Shown here piece after piece: positions 33,734 through 42,841 of a stretch of DNA of 64,000 nt (position 1 is the stretch's first letter; each line of letters starts with the position of its first letter). This DNA comes from Tannerella sp. oral taxon 808. Lineage in GTDB: Bacteria > Bacteroidota > Bacteroidia > Bacteroidales > Tannerellaceae. The notes beneath the pieces were generated by a model, which did no database searches, was not told where the DNA came from, and saw only the letters and a program-made list of their open reading frames with translations. The position numbers and the translations under genes are program-made. The stretch spans positions 1 through 64,000 of the forward strand of contig MIQB01000001.1 in assembly GCA_002890585.1 (NCBI GenBank), written 5' to 3'.

Positions 33734-34743
33734 TCCTCGGCCTGTTTCAAGCGCTTGAGTACATCTTTATTGTCATCCAATATCTGATCGAAATCAACGG
33801 ACTGGTCGCCGATGAATCGCTCAAATTCCTCCGGTGTAACGGCTCGCAGATACTCCGCGATATTTCCGTGATAGGCATCGCGGAAACTGTAATCGCGAGA
33901 GGCCATTTTCGTTCTGGCGTCATGGATATAGGGCTTTTGCATGGGGTGCTCGGACAGTTCGTCAATGAGTTCCGCCACTTTATCGATGGTAAGTGGGACG
34001 CTGCCATTTTCCTTAAAACGTGCCTCTATGTATGCAGCTAGTCCGTTTTCAAACGACGAAATGACGAGCAGCACCTCTGCATACAACGTCTGACGGACAT
34101 TGTCTTTCGGCGCTAAGCGAAGAATCTTACGATACTCCTTGGCCTTCTCTCTAAACACAGCTTCATAGATGAGATCTGTCACTTGAGCATACTTGTAGGT
34201 CGGATGCCCGAACACATATTGGTTGATGGCCGAGGTCAGGTTTTTGCGATAATTCTCTTCCGTAATGGCTGCGGTCAGGTAATTCACATCCCTTCTGTTG
34301 ATGTATTTCGTCCCACCTCCCGTCCTTTCGTTGATGGTGGCGATGACCACATCCAAGATTAGGCTCCGCAGTGCTTTGGCCTTCTCGCTCTCGGCCAGCA
34401 GCATGCCCATGTTCAGGAAGGCACGGAAATTAAAGAGTCCGAGCTGTGTTATTTTGCTCGTCTCATTTATGAGATGACCAAATTGTAACTTGAACTCTCT
34501 AAGTGTTTTACCCTTACATAAAACGTATCCGTTATGCTTCAACTCCTCGCCGTTTGAGTCCAAATATCGGTTGATTGTCGAGATGTCCACGTCGTAGAAA
34601 TCCGCGACCATCTTTTTCGTAAATCGGTATTCTCCTTCAAAGAGCATACCCTCTATCCCTAACTGCCGTTGCATTTCATCGACAGCGAAACGGTTGTTGA
34701 GCACGTTTTGGCGCTCAATGTCTGATGTAGTCAAATCTTTCAT
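33730..34743 (-). CDS. RhuM-family protein paired with Doc
   Basis: 337 residues. The N-terminal part (residues 25-75: LFEGEYRFTKKMVADFYDVDISTINRYLDSNGEELKHNGY) reads as a helix-turn-helix of the virulence RhuM family. Helical blocks follow (SLILDVVIATINERTGGGTKYINRRDVNYLTAAITEENYRKNLTSAI). RhuM proteins are found in pathogenicity islands and phages with unknown biochemistry, and are sometimes fused to or next to Fic/Doc domains. Here it is upstream of and overlaps doc, so an antitoxin or DNA-binding regulator role is a reasonable inference but unproven. Confidence 0.78.
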   Translation of the reverse strand: MKDLTTSDIERQNVLNNRFAVDEMQRQLGIEGMLFEGEYRFTKKMVADFYDVDISTINRYLDSNGEELKHNGYVLCKGKTLREFKLQFGHLINETSKITQLGLFNFRAFLNMGMLLAESEKAKALRSLILDVVIATINERTGGGTKYINRRDVNYLTAAITEENYRKNLTSAINQYVFGHPTYKYAQVTDLIYEAVFREKAKEYRKILRLAPKDNVRQTLYAEVLLVISSFENGLAAYIEARFKENGSVPLTIDKVAELIDELSEHPMQKPYIHDARTKMASRDYSFRDAYHGNIAEYLRAVTPEEFERFIGDQSVDFDQILDDNKDVLKRLKQAEE

Positions 34744-34755
34744 TGTTTGTTTCCC

Positions 34756-35790
34756 TTATTTATCATGAGTAATTTCTTTTTCCCCATCCAAATACTCCTC
34801 CTTAAAGATGTTGACCAGCAGGAAGAACATCGAGATCAGCAGCGGGCCGAAGATGATTCCCCAGAAACCGAATATGGATAGGCCGAGGATGACACCAAAG
34901 ACCGTGATCAGCGGATGCGTGTCGGCCAGACGTTTCTGGAGGATGAAGCGCACGACGTTGTCGATGTTGATCAAGATAATCGAGCAATAGGCCGCCAGAC
35001 CCGCCGCATCAACCCATCGGCCGACGATGAGCAAATAGATCACCAACGGCACCCAGACGATGCCCGTCCCGATGATGGGAATGATCGTCGAAAAGCATGT
35101 CAGGAAGGCGAAAAGCAGCGCGCTCGGGATGTCGAAGAAGAGGTAGGCCGCGTAGGCAATGGCACCTTGGACGATCGCGATGAGCGGGATGCCCACAGCG
35201 TTGGAACGCACCATCCTATAGATCTCGTTCACGATGCGCCGGCGGTGCGCCTCCTTGAACGGCAGCAGATCGTAGACGTAGCGCTCGATGCGGCGGAAGT
35301 CCACCAGAATAAAATAGAGGAAGAAGACGAGCACGATGATCGTCACCGCCATGCTGCTCACCTGCCCGATCACGTATTGCACGCCGCGGCTCAGATAGCC
35401 CGTGGCCATTGTCAGGTTGTCGATCGTCAAGTTGTCGAACGAGAAGTGGTACCCGAAGCGCCGTCTCAGCTCCCGGTCGATGTCGTTCAGCATCTGTTGC
35501 AGCCCCGAAATGTCCATGTTGATGTGCTGCACCCGCTCCACCGTGACCCAACCGATCAGCGTCAGCGGCCCGAGGATTACCACGGCCACTTCCATGAGCA
35601 CCACCACCGTAGCCAGCACCCGGGGCCAGTGCCAACGCTCCGTCAGCCTGATCATCTGCCCACGCACCAGCACGAAGATCGTGAACGCCCCCAGCAGCCC
35701 GTTCACAAACGCCCACAGCTCGCCCACAATCACAGCTCCCAGTCCAAGGATGAGCGCGATGAGCGAATACTTCCAATACTTCTCTTTCAT
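34756..35790 (-). CDS. AI-2E family transporter (PerM/YdiK-like membrane protein)
   Basis: About 344 residues from MKEKYWKYSL at 35790; MQTMKEKYW at 35799 is also possible. The longer frame to 35907 adds a non-membrane leader encoded in the gap and is rejected. Seven or eight membrane spans are visible (ALILGLGAVIVGELWAFVNGLLG, VVVLMEVAVVILGPLTLIG, MAVTIIVLVFFLYFILVDF, LLFAFLTCFSTIIPIIGTGIVWVPLVIYLL, LITVFGVILGLSIFGFWGIIFGPLL). The PIIGTGIVW and GFWGIIFGPL stretches are typical of the family. Members export AI-2 or act as ion/H+ antiporters; the substrate cannot be assigned. Confidence 0.88.
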   Translation of the reverse strand: MKEKYWKYSLIALILGLGAVIVGELWAFVNGLLGAFTIFVLVRGQMIRLTERWHWPRVLATVVVLMEVAVVILGPLTLIGWVTVERVQHINMDISGLQQMLNDIDRELRRRFGYHFSFDNLTIDNLTMATGYLSRGVQYVIGQVSSMAVTIIVLVFFLYFILVDFRRIERYVYDLLPFKEAHRRRIVNEIYRMVRSNAVGIPLIAIVQGAIAYAAYLFFDIPSALLFAFLTCFSTIIPIIGTGIVWVPLVIYLLIVGRWVDAAGLAAYCSIILINIDNVVRFILQKRLADTHPLITVFGVILGLSIFGFWGIIFGPLLISMFFLLVNIFKEEYLDGEKEITHDK

Positions 35791-35931
35791 TGTTTGCATA
35801 TACCCTGAAGTGTAGAATTCACATTTGGAGGCCAAAGGTAAAGTCAAACCCCGCCCCCCGCTCTGTTCCCCAGGAGGCGCTGGCGAAGCGATGAGCCCTC
35901 CCCCCAAGATGAAGCATTTAGGTTCGGAGCC

Positions 35932-36150
35932 GAAAAATATACACTCAAACAGAAAAATATTCTACAAAGGACGTATCCGATTACGTCCGGAGCGTAATCA
36001 ATTACGTTCATTGTAGAAAAATATACGTGGAGGGACGTATATTTTTACGTCTGGAGCCTAAAAATATACGTCGGGGGACGTATATTTTTACGTCCGGAAC
36101 CGAAAAATATCGTCAGCGGACGTAAATGGATCGTCGATGGACGTAATCCA
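35932..36150. repeat. Degenerate palindromic array, about 43-bp units (array D)
   Basis: AAAAATAT recurs at 35933, 35953, 36017, 36060 and 36103; the last steps are 43 bp. The best unit contains the fold-back AAATATACGT-GGAGGG-ACGTATATTT followed by TTACGTCYGGA. GTAAT-CA-ATTAC is a further small palindrome (about 35994-36005). The array fills the divergent 0.5-kb gap between the AI-2E gene (minus) and mce (plus). Confidence 0.7.
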
Positions 36151-36318
36151 TTCCTCATCGAGCCCGAAAATTTCGATCCAAAACGTAAATGATCCATCCC
36201 TACAATCCTCCCCAACAAGAACGACAAAGAGAATAAGCCCCCTTTCGATTTCAATTTTCAGCTCCCCCGTATACCTTTGCCCGCGTATTCACATTATTCA
36301 TTATAAAACAGAATCACA

Positions 36319-36720
36319 ATGGAAATTACCCACATCGAACATCTCGGCATCGCCGTGAAGAGCATCGAAGAACAGCTCCCCTACTACGAGCAAGTATTGG
36401 GCTCGAAGTGCTACAACATCGAAGTTGTAGAAGACCAAAAGGTCAAGACCGCCTTCTTCAAGTTCGGACAGACCAAGATCGAACTCCTGGAGCCCACCAG
36501 CCCCGAGAGCACCATCGCCAAGTTCATCGAGAAGCGCGGCGAAGGCATCCACCACATCGCCTTTGCCGTCCCCGACGTGCAGGCCTGCCTCGATGAGGCC
36601 GAATCCAAAGGCGTGCGGCTGATCGACAAGAAGCCGCGCCCCGGCGCCGAAGGCCTCCACATCGCCTTCCTCCACCCCAAATCCACACACGGTGTGTTGA
36701 CAGAACTCTGCATGAAATAA
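36319..36720 (+). CDS. mce: Methylmalonyl-CoA epimerase
   Basis: 133 residues, the usual length of this vicinal-oxygen-chelate enzyme, which interconverts (R)- and (S)-methylmalonyl-CoA. The metal ligands fall in ITHIEHLGIAVKS (His), KIELLEPTSPES (Glu), EGIHHIAFAVPDV (His) and the C-terminal GVLTELCMK (Glu). It is the first gene of the methylmalonyl-CoA decarboxylase operon and supplies that enzyme's substrate isomer in the succinate-propionate pathway. Confidence 0.95.
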   Translation: MEITHIEHLGIAVKSIEEQLPYYEQVLGSKCYNIEVVEDQKVKTAFFKFGQTKIELLEPTSPESTIAKFIEKRGEGIHHIAFAVPDVQACLDEAESKGVRLIDKKPRPGAEGLHIAFLHPKSTHGVLTELCMK

Positions 36721-36755
36721 CCCCCCCCCTTAAAACACAAGAAGGAGAATAAGAA

Positions 36756-38309
36756 ATGAGCAATCAACTTGAGAAGGTAAAAGAACTCATCGCCCAGCGC
36801 GAGAAAGCCCGCCTGGGTGGCGGCGAAAAAGCCATCGCGAAACAACACGAACGCGGCAAATACACCGCCCGTGAACGCATCAACATGTTGCTCGACGAAG
36901 GCAGCTTCGAAGAGATGGACATGTTCGTAGAGCACCGCTGCACAAACTTCGGACAGGAAAAGAAGAAGATCCTCGGCGACGGCGTCGTGACCGGCTGCGG
37001 CACCATCGACGGACGCCTCGTCTACGTCTTCGCACAAGACTTCACCGTCTTCGGCGGCTCCCTCTCCGAGACGATGTCGCAGAAAATCTGCAAGATCATG
37101 GACAAAGCCATGAAGATGGGCGCACCCTGCATCGGCATCAACGACTCAGGCGGCGCACGCATCCAAGAAGGCGTTAACGCCCTGGCAGGCTACTCAGAAA
37201 TCTTCCAGCGCAACATCCTCGCCTCAGGCGTCATCCCGCAAATCTCCGGCATCTTCGGCCCCTGCGCCGGCGGCGCCGTCTACTCCCCCGCCCTGACCGA
37301 CTTCACCCTCATGACCGAAGGCACCTCTTACATGTTCCTCACCGGCCCGAAGGTGGTCAAGACCGTCACCGGAGAAGACGTCACCCAGGAGAACCTCGGC
37401 GGAGCCAGCGTACACTCCACCAAGTCCGGCGTAACCCACTTCACAGCCAAAACCGAAGAAGAAGGCCTCGCCACCATCCGCCAGCTGCTCAGCTACATCC
37501 CGCAGAACAACCTGGAAGAAGCCCCCTTGAAAGAGTGCAACGACCCGATCGACCGCCTCGACGACAACCTCAACGAAATCATCCCCGATCACCCCAACCG
37601 CGCATACAACATGTACGAAGTGATCAACACCATCGTCGATAATCACGAGTTCTTCGAGATCCAGCCCAGCTATGCCAAGAACATCATCATCGGTTTCGCC
37701 CGCTTCAACGGCCAGTCCGTCGGCGTCGTAGCCAATCAGCCAAAGTTCCTGGCCGGCGTGCTCGACTGCAACGCCTCACGTAAAGGCGCACGCTTCGTTC
37801 GCTTCTGCGACGCCTTCAACATCCCCATCGTCACCCTCGTAGACGTCCCAGGCTTCCTCCCCGGAACAGGTCAGGAATACAACGCCGTCATCCTGCACGG
37901 AGCCAAGCTGCTCTACGCATACGGCGAAGCCACAGTACCCAAAGTCACGATCACACTCCGCAAGTCATACGGAGGTTCACACATCGTCATGAGCTGCAAA
38001 CAACTCCGTGGCGACATGAACTACGCATGGCCCACCGCCGAGATCGCCGTTATGGGTGGATCCGGTGCTGCCGAAGTACTCTACGCTAAGGAACTGAAAG
38101 AATCCGCCGATCCCGCCGCCCTGATGGCCGAAAAGGTGAGCGAATACAACAAACTCTTCGCCAACCCCTACAACGCCGCACGCTACGGCTACATCGACGA
38201 CGTCATCGAGCCGCGCAACACACGCTTCCGCATCATCCGTGCCCTGCAACAGCTCCAAACCAAGAAGCTGACCAACCCGGCCAAGAAGCACGGCAATATC
38301 CCCTTGTAA
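36756..38309 (+). CDS. mmdA: Methylmalonyl-CoA decarboxylase alpha (carboxyltransferase) subunit
   Basis: 517 residues. It transfers the carboxyl group of methylmalonyl-CoA to biotin on the MmdC carrier. The carboxyltransferase family signs are [18 protein letters not shown], the CoA-site [12 protein letters not shown], oxyanion-hole glycines in [15 protein letters not shown] and [15 protein letters not shown], and in the C-half [14 protein letters not shown] and [15 protein letters not shown]. An AAGGAG Shine-Dalgarno precedes ATG, which is uncommon in this genome. The order mce-mmdA-OadG-mmdC-mmdB supports the decarboxylase rather than a propionyl-CoA carboxylase. Confidence 0.93.
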   Translation: MSNQLEKVKELIAQREKARLGGGEKAIAKQHERGKYTARERINMLLDEGSFEEMDMFVEHRCTNFGQEKKKILGDGVVTGCGTIDGRLVYVFAQDFTVFGGSLSETMSQKICKIMDKAMKMGAPCIGINDSGGARIQEGVNALAGYSEIFQRNILASGVIPQISGIFGPCAGGAVYSPALTDFTLMTEGTSYMFLTGPKVVKTVTGEDVTQENLGGASVHSTKSGVTHFTAKTEEEGLATIRQLLSYIPQNNLEEAPLKECNDPIDRLDDNLNEIIPDHPNRAYNMYEVINTIVDNHEFFEIQPSYAKNIIIGFARFNGQSVGVVANQPKFLAGVLDCNASRKGARFVRFCDAFNIPIVTLVDVPGFLPGTGQEYNAVILHGAKLLYAYGEATVPKVTITLRKSYGGSHIVMSCKQLRGDMNYAWPTAEIAVMGGSGAAEVLYAKELKESADPAALMAEKVSEYNKLFANPYNAARYGYIDDVIEPRNTRFRIIRALQQLQTKKLTNPAKKHGNIPL

Positions 38310-38333
38310 AACCAAAGCAACGATTTGGTCACT

Positions 38334-39221
38334 ATGAAAACAAAGGGAATGTTTTTGGCAATGATGATGCTTGTTTGCAGCCTCGCTGCCAGCGGACAAT
38401 CCGCCTCCTCCATACGCCTGAACGAAGTGCTCGTCATCAATGTCGACAACTTCGTGGACGATTACGGATCAAGAAGCGGATGGATCGAACTCTACAACAA
38501 TTCGCCTGCCACGATCGACATAAAAGGGTGTTACTTGACAAACGACATCAATAACCCCCGCAAGTACATGATCCCCAAAGGCGACGTTAAGACGAAGATC
38601 CCGCCCCGCCAGCACGTACTCTTTTGGGCTGACAACAAGGCTTCGCGCGGAACATTTCATTTGAACTTTACGTTGGAACCCGAAGGTGAAAATTCAATTT
38701 TCATCTTCGATTCCGACGGAAAGACCTTGATTGATAAAGTCACGGTACCTGCCGGACAAAAGCCGGACGTGAGCTACGGCCTCACCCTCGACGGCGTTGG
38801 CACCTGGGCAACACTCACCAAAGTGACCCCCGACACAAACAACAAGGTGCTGGATTCAAACGAGAAGATCGAGAACTTCCGAGAGAACGACCCTTGGGGC
38901 ATCGGTATGACACTGACAGCCATGAGTGTCGTCTTCAGCGGTTTGCTGATCCTCTTCATCCTCTTCAAGCAAGTCGGGCGCATCGCCATCAATGCCGGGC
39001 GTCGCCGCGCAGCACGCACCAGCGGAGCCGAAGCTGCCGCACGTAGCGGACAAGAATCGGGCGAAATCTTTGCCGCCATCGCTATGGCACTTTACGAAGT
39101 GTCAGAAGATGCCCACGACATGGAAAGCACCGTGTTGACCATGCGCAAGGTGGCCCGGAGATACTCTCCGTGGAACTCGAAGATTTACGGAATGAGAAAC
39201 CTACCCCCCGTCAAGCGATGA
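38334..39221 (+). CDS. OadG-type subunit fused to a lamin-tail domain (MmdD position)
   Basis: About 295 residues from MKTKGMFLAMMML (38334); Met at 38325 is an alternative. It has a signal peptide to about residue 23 (LAASGQ). Residues 25-165 form a lamin-tail-like beta-sandwich (IRLNEVLVINVDNFVDDYG, WIELYNNSPATIDIKGCYLTND, LDGVGTWATLTKVTPDTNN). A single membrane span (GMTLTAMSVVFSGLLILFILFKQVG) follows, with a basic cytoplasmic part after it; this matches the small OadG/MmdD subunit that stabilises the sodium pump. The extra exported domain is a Bacteroidetes-type elaboration; what it binds is unknown. Confidence 0.85.
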   Translation: MKTKGMFLAMMMLVCSLAASGQSASSIRLNEVLVINVDNFVDDYGSRSGWIELYNNSPATIDIKGCYLTNDINNPRKYMIPKGDVKTKIPPRQHVLFWADNKASRGTFHLNFTLEPEGENSIFIFDSDGKTLIDKVTVPAGQKPDVSYGLTLDGVGTWATLTKVTPDTNNKVLDSNEKIENFRENDPWGIGMTLTAMSVVFSGLLILFILFKQVGRIAINAGRRRAARTSGAEAAARSGQESGEIFAAIAMALYEVSEDAHDMESTVLTMRKVARRYSPWNSKIYGMRNLPPVKR

Positions 39222-39273
39222 AGCCAAACGCGTCGCATAGTTCGGTTCATTATAATATCATCAACACACGAAA

Positions 39274-39705
39274 ATGAAACAGTTCAAATACGTCATCAAC
39301 GGTAATGTCTATAACGTCACCGTAGACCATGTGGAGGATGCCATGGCCGAAGTAGAGGTCAATGGCACACCCTACAAGGTGGAAATGGACAAGCCGGCCA
39401 AGAAGCAATACGTCACCATCAAACGCCCCGCACAGGCTCCCACCACACCCTCTGGTACACCTGTTGTCACCCGACAAAGCACACCCGGATCAGCAGCCGC
39501 CATCAAATCGCCGCTGCCAGGTGTCATCCTGACCGTCGATTGCAAGGTGGGCGACCAAGTGAAGCGTGGCCAAAAACTCTTCGTGCTCGAAGCCATGAAG
39601 ATGGAGAACGTCATCCCCTCCGATCGCGACGGCGAAGTCACTGAGATCAAGGTGAGCAAGGGCGACTCCGTCTTGGAAGGCGCCGATCTGGTAATCATCA
39701 AATAA
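39274..39705 (+). CDS. mmdC: Biotin carboxyl carrier subunit of methylmalonyl-CoA decarboxylase
   Basis: 143 residues. The N-terminal 50 residues are a linker/association part (FKYVINGNVYNVTVDHVEDAMAEVEVNG). A Pro/Thr-rich hinge follows (RPAQAPTTPSGTP), then the biotinyl domain with the biotinylated lysine in VLEAMKMENVIPS. Biotin swings between MmdA and the MmdB membrane subunit. It lies 52 bp after the OadG-like gene and 9 bp before mmdB. Confidence 0.95.
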   Translation: MKQFKYVINGNVYNVTVDHVEDAMAEVEVNGTPYKVEMDKPAKKQYVTIKRPAQAPTTPSGTPVVTRQSTPGSAAAIKSPLPGVILTVDCKVGDQVKRGQKLFVLEAMKMENVIPSDRDGEVTEIKVSKGDSVLEGADLVIIK

Positions 39706-39714
39706 CCCGAAGCG

Positions 39715-40881
39715 ATGCAGGAGAGTTTCTTAACATTCTTGGGAGAGAACATGCAGACGTTTCTCTCCTTCACGGGATTCGCCAATGCTACGTGGGGTCA
39801 CATCATCATGCTCCTCGTTGGCTTGGTCTTCATCTTCTTAGCCATCAAATACGAATTCGAGCCGATGCTCCTTATCCCTATCGGATTCGGAATCTTGATC
39901 GGTAACATCCCCTTCAAAGACGCCGGCCTTCAGATCGGTATCTATGAAGAAGGCTCCGTGCTCAACATCCTCTATCAGGGCGTCAAGCAGGGGTGGTATC
40001 CGCCGCTCATCTTCCTTGGTATCGGCGCCATGACAGACTTCTCGGCGCTGATCTCCAACCCTAAGCTGATACTGATCGGGGCTGCTGCACAGTTCGGCAT
40101 CTTCGGTGCGTACATCGCCGCCCTTCAGCTTGGGTTCGACCCGAGTCAGGCTGGCGCTATCGGCATCATCGGTGGAGCAGACGGCCCAACGGCCATCTTC
40201 CTCTCATCGAAGCTCGCTCCCAACCTGATGGGCGCCATCGCCGTATCGGCTTACTCCTATATGGCTCTTGTGCCCATCATCCAGCCCCCCTTCATGCGCC
40301 TCTTCACCACGAAGAAGGAGCGCGTGATCCGCATGAAGCCGCCCCGCGTAGTGTCGCAGACGGAGAAGATCGTCTTCCCGATCATTGGCCTGCTGCTGAC
40401 GGCTTTTCTTGTACCCTCGGGGCTGCCGTTGCTCGGTATGCTCTTCTTCGGCAACCTGCTGAAGGAAAGTGGCGTCACCCGCCGTTTGGCTGAGGCCGCC
40501 CGCGGACCGATCATCGATATCGTCACCATCCTGCTCGGTGTAACGGTTGGTGCATCGACACAGGCTACGGAGTTTCTCCGTTTCCAGTCTGTGGAGATCT
40601 TCATCCTCGGTGCCTTCTCGTTCGTCATCGCAACGAGTGCTGGTGTGCTGTTCGTGAAGTTCTTCAACCTCTTCCTCAAGGAGGGAAACAAGATCAACCC
40701 GCTGATCGGTAATGCCGGTGTATCGGCTGTGCCTGACTCGGCGCGTATCTCTCAGAATCTCGGGTTGGAATACGATCCGGGCAACTATCTGCTCATGCAT
40801 GCGATGGGTCCGAACGTGGCCGGTGTGATTGGGTCGGCTGTGGCGGCTGGCGTCTTGCTGGGCTTCCTTGGGGCGGGCTAA
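39715..40881 (+). CDS. mmdB: Sodium-translocating decarboxylase beta subunit (MmdB/OadB family)
   Basis: 388 residues, polytopic. It decarboxylates carboxybiotin and exports Na+, conserving energy. Family motifs seen are LLIPIGFGILIGNIPF, FLGIGAMTDFSALISNP with the conserved Asp, IGIIGGADGPTAIFLSSKLAP (the Na+/carboxybiotin site), and VGNAGVSAVPDSARISQ-type region near residue 335 with the GNAGVSAVP loop. It is last in the operon; a terminator follows at 40959-40990. Confidence 0.95.
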   Translation: MQESFLTFLGENMQTFLSFTGFANATWGHIIMLLVGLVFIFLAIKYEFEPMLLIPIGFGILIGNIPFKDAGLQIGIYEEGSVLNILYQGVKQGWYPPLIFLGIGAMTDFSALISNPKLILIGAAAQFGIFGAYIAALQLGFDPSQAGAIGIIGGADGPTAIFLSSKLAPNLMGAIAVSAYSYMALVPIIQPPFMRLFTTKKERVIRMKPPRVVSQTEKIVFPIIGLLLTAFLVPSGLPLLGMLFFGNLLKESGVTRRLAEAARGPIIDIVTILLGVTVGASTQATEFLRFQSVEIFILGAFSFVIATSAGVLFVKFFNLFLKEGNKINPLIGNAGVSAVPDSARISQNLGLEYDPGNYLLMHAMGPNVAGVIGSAVAAGVLLGFLGAG

Positions 40882-40958
40882 TCCGAGCTTGCTCACCCCC
40901 CCTTCTTTGTTAGAACACTGTTAAGTATTTCATATTAAGAATTGATTTTAGAGAAGAG

Positions 40959-40990
40959 GCCGGCCGTTGCGAAACGCCCGGCTTTATTTA
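40959..40990 (+). terminator. Terminator of the mmd operon
   Basis: GCCGG-C-CGTT (40959-40968) pairs with AACG-C-CCGGC (40973-40982), with one mismatch and the loop GCGA, followed by TTTATTTATT on the plus strand. It is 77 bp beyond the mmdB stop. Confidence 0.8.
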
Positions 40991-41122
40991 TTCCCTCTGA
41001 ACGAACATAACAGGGAGGCTTTGCCCCCCCTCCTCCCCTTGATGGAGGGGGAAGATGATCGCCATCATTCCTCTCTGTTATTGATTGGAGATCATCCATT
41101 ATTCACCCATAATCAAAACGAA

Positions 41123-42106
41123 ATGGCAACAACAATCCAATGTATCGGGGTATTGACCTCGGGCGGCGATGCGCCAGGCATGAACGCCGCCATCCGCGCC
41201 GTGACACGCACGGCCATCGGCAACGGTATGACTGTAAAAGGCATTTACCGCGGCTATCGTGGCTTGATCACCAATGAGATTGAGCCCCTCGAAACACAAA
41301 GCGTGAGCAACATCATTCAGCGTGGAGGAACGATACTCAAGACCGCCCGCTGCGATGAGTTTCGCACACCCGAAGGCCGAAGCCATGCCTACGAGGTGAT
41401 CACGCAGCATGGCATCGACGCCCTCGTCGTGATTGGCGGCGATGGCAGCCTGTGTGGTGCATCTGACTTTGCTCAGGAGCACGACTTCCCCATCATCGGC
41501 CTGCCCGGAACGATCGATAACGACCTCTCCGGCACCGATGTTACCATCGGTTACGACACGGCGCTGAATACCATCGTGGAGTGCGTCGATAAGATCCGCG
41601 ACACGGCCACCTCGCACGAGCGGCTCTTCTTCGTCGAGGTGATGGGGCGCGACGCCGGCTTTTTAGCCCTCAACGGCGCATTGGCCTCTGGTTCTGAGGC
41701 AGCCATCATTCCCGAGATCTCGCTCGAGAAGGATCAGCTGGCCGAGATGATCGAGCAGGGCTTCCGCAAATCGAAGAACAGCAGCATCGTGCTCGTGGCC
41801 GAGAACGAAGTGACGGGCGGCGCGATGGGCGTGGCTGCGCGCGTGAAGAAGGAGTATCCGCAGTTCGACGTGCGCGTCTCCATCCTCGGCCACCTGCAAC
41901 GCGGCGGCTCGCCCTCAGCGCAAGACCGCATCCTGGCTACCCGCATGGGATCAGCCGCCATCGAGGCTCTGCTCGAGGGGCAGCGCAACGTGATGGTGGG
42001 CCTACAGAACGACGAGCTTGTGCTCGTGCCCTTCGCTAAGGCGATCAAGAAGGATAAGCCGATCGACCGGCATCTCTTGGACGTCCTTCAGATCGTCTCC
42101 AAGTAA
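41123..42106 (+). CDS. pfkA: 6-phosphofructokinase
   Basis: 327 residues from ATG at 41123 ([27 protein letters not shown]). The longer frame from 40967 covers the mmd terminator and is rejected. It phosphorylates fructose-6-phosphate in glycolysis. Ligand motifs are [11 protein letters not shown] (a Gly typical of ATP- rather than PPi-dependent enzymes), [14 protein letters not shown] (catalytic Asp), [13 protein letters not shown] and [15 protein letters not shown]. The family's usual length is about 320. Confidence 0.96.
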   Translation: MATTIQCIGVLTSGGDAPGMNAAIRAVTRTAIGNGMTVKGIYRGYRGLITNEIEPLETQSVSNIIQRGGTILKTARCDEFRTPEGRSHAYEVITQHGIDALVVIGGDGSLCGASDFAQEHDFPIIGLPGTIDNDLSGTDVTIGYDTALNTIVECVDKIRDTATSHERLFFVEVMGRDAGFLALNGALASGSEAAIIPEISLEKDQLAEMIEQGFRKSKNSSIVLVAENEVTGGAMGVAARVKKEYPQFDVRVSILGHLQRGGSPSAQDRILATRMGSAAIEALLEGQRNVMVGLQNDELVLVPFAKAIKKDKPIDRHLLDVLQIVSK

Positions 42107-42130
42107 CGGCTCCCCCGCCCCACGCCTGCA

Positions 42131-42679
42131 ATGAAGCACCTCCCGAACATCCTTTCCGGGCTGCGCATCGTGCTCTCGCCCGTCCTTGTGGCCACGGCCG
42201 ACAGTCCCGCGGTGCTCGCCACGCTGATGCTCCTCTCGGGCCTCACCGACGCCGCGGACGGCCTTATCGCGCGTCGCTTCGGTTGCCGCACGGCCCTCGG
42301 TGCGCGTCTCGATTCCGTGGCCGACTGGGTGTTCTTCGCCGCCGTGGGGTGGGTCTTCTGCACGCGTTACACGGCCGTCGTCCGCGCCTGCCTGACGGAG
42401 CTGATGATTGTCATCGGGCTGCGCATCGTGGCGGTGGGCGTCGGTGTGGTGCGGTTTGGGCGCGTCGTTTCAATTCACACCCTGAGCAATAAGCTGAGTT
42501 ATGCCTTGGCTTTCCTACTGCTTGTGCGCATCGTGCTGCGTGGCCCTGTGCCCACGGCTGTGATGCGCACAGTGCTCTTCATCGCCGCCTTGGCTGCCTT
42601 GGAAGAGCTGCTGATCCTGCTCCGCAGCCGCACGCCCGACCCTGATCGGCGGAGCATATTTGATCGATCTAAAAACTAA
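42131..42679 (+). CDS. CDP-alcohol phosphatidyltransferase family protein
   Basis: 182 residues, multi-spanning. The family signature D-x2-D-G-x2-A-R-x8-G-x3-D-x3-D is complete in SGLTDAADGLIARRFGCRT followed by GARLDSVAD. It transfers a phosphatidyl group from CDP-diacylglycerol to an alcohol; a PgsA-like (glycerol-phosphate) role is possible but the size is short and the alcohol cannot be assigned. It lies 24 bp after pfkA. A hairpin terminator follows. Confidence 0.86.
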   Translation: MKHLPNILSGLRIVLSPVLVATADSPAVLATLMLLSGLTDAADGLIARRFGCRTALGARLDSVADWVFFAAVGWVFCTRYTAVVRACLTELMIVIGLRIVAVGVGVVRFGRVVSIHTLSNKLSYALAFLLLVRIVLRGPVPTAVMRTVLFIAALAALEELLILLRSRTPDPDRRSIFDRSKN

Positions 42680-42692
42680 AAACGAGGAATGA

Positions 42693-42747
42693 AAAAGTCC
42701 TGTCGGCAGGAGAGAAGGTGCCCCTCTTCTCCGCCGGCAGGACTTTT
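42693..42747 (+). terminator. Terminator after the phosphatidyltransferase gene
   Basis: An imperfect stem of about 22 bp with outer arms AAAAGTCCTG and CAGGACTTTT, closed by TTTTCGTTTTCG on the plus strand. It begins 14 bp after the stop codon. Confidence 0.75.
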
Positions 42748-42763
42748 CGTTTTCGATCCATTA

Positions 42764-42809
42764 CCCAGGGCTTCACCCTGGGCTATCATCCGGCGGCCCT
42801 TCAGGCCGC
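42764..42809 (+). repeat. Dispersed REP-like element, copy 1
   Basis: CCCAGGGC-TTCA-CCCTGGG is a hairpin followed by CTATCATCCGGCGGCCCTTCAGGCC. Near-identical copies are at 61101-61147 (reverse orientation) and 61253-61324. The CCCTGGGCTAT...CCTTCAGGCC core is shared by all three, marking a dispersed intergenic repeat. Confidence 0.8.
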
Positions 42810-42841
42810 TGCCCTTCCAGGGTGGATAATTCATAATCGAT

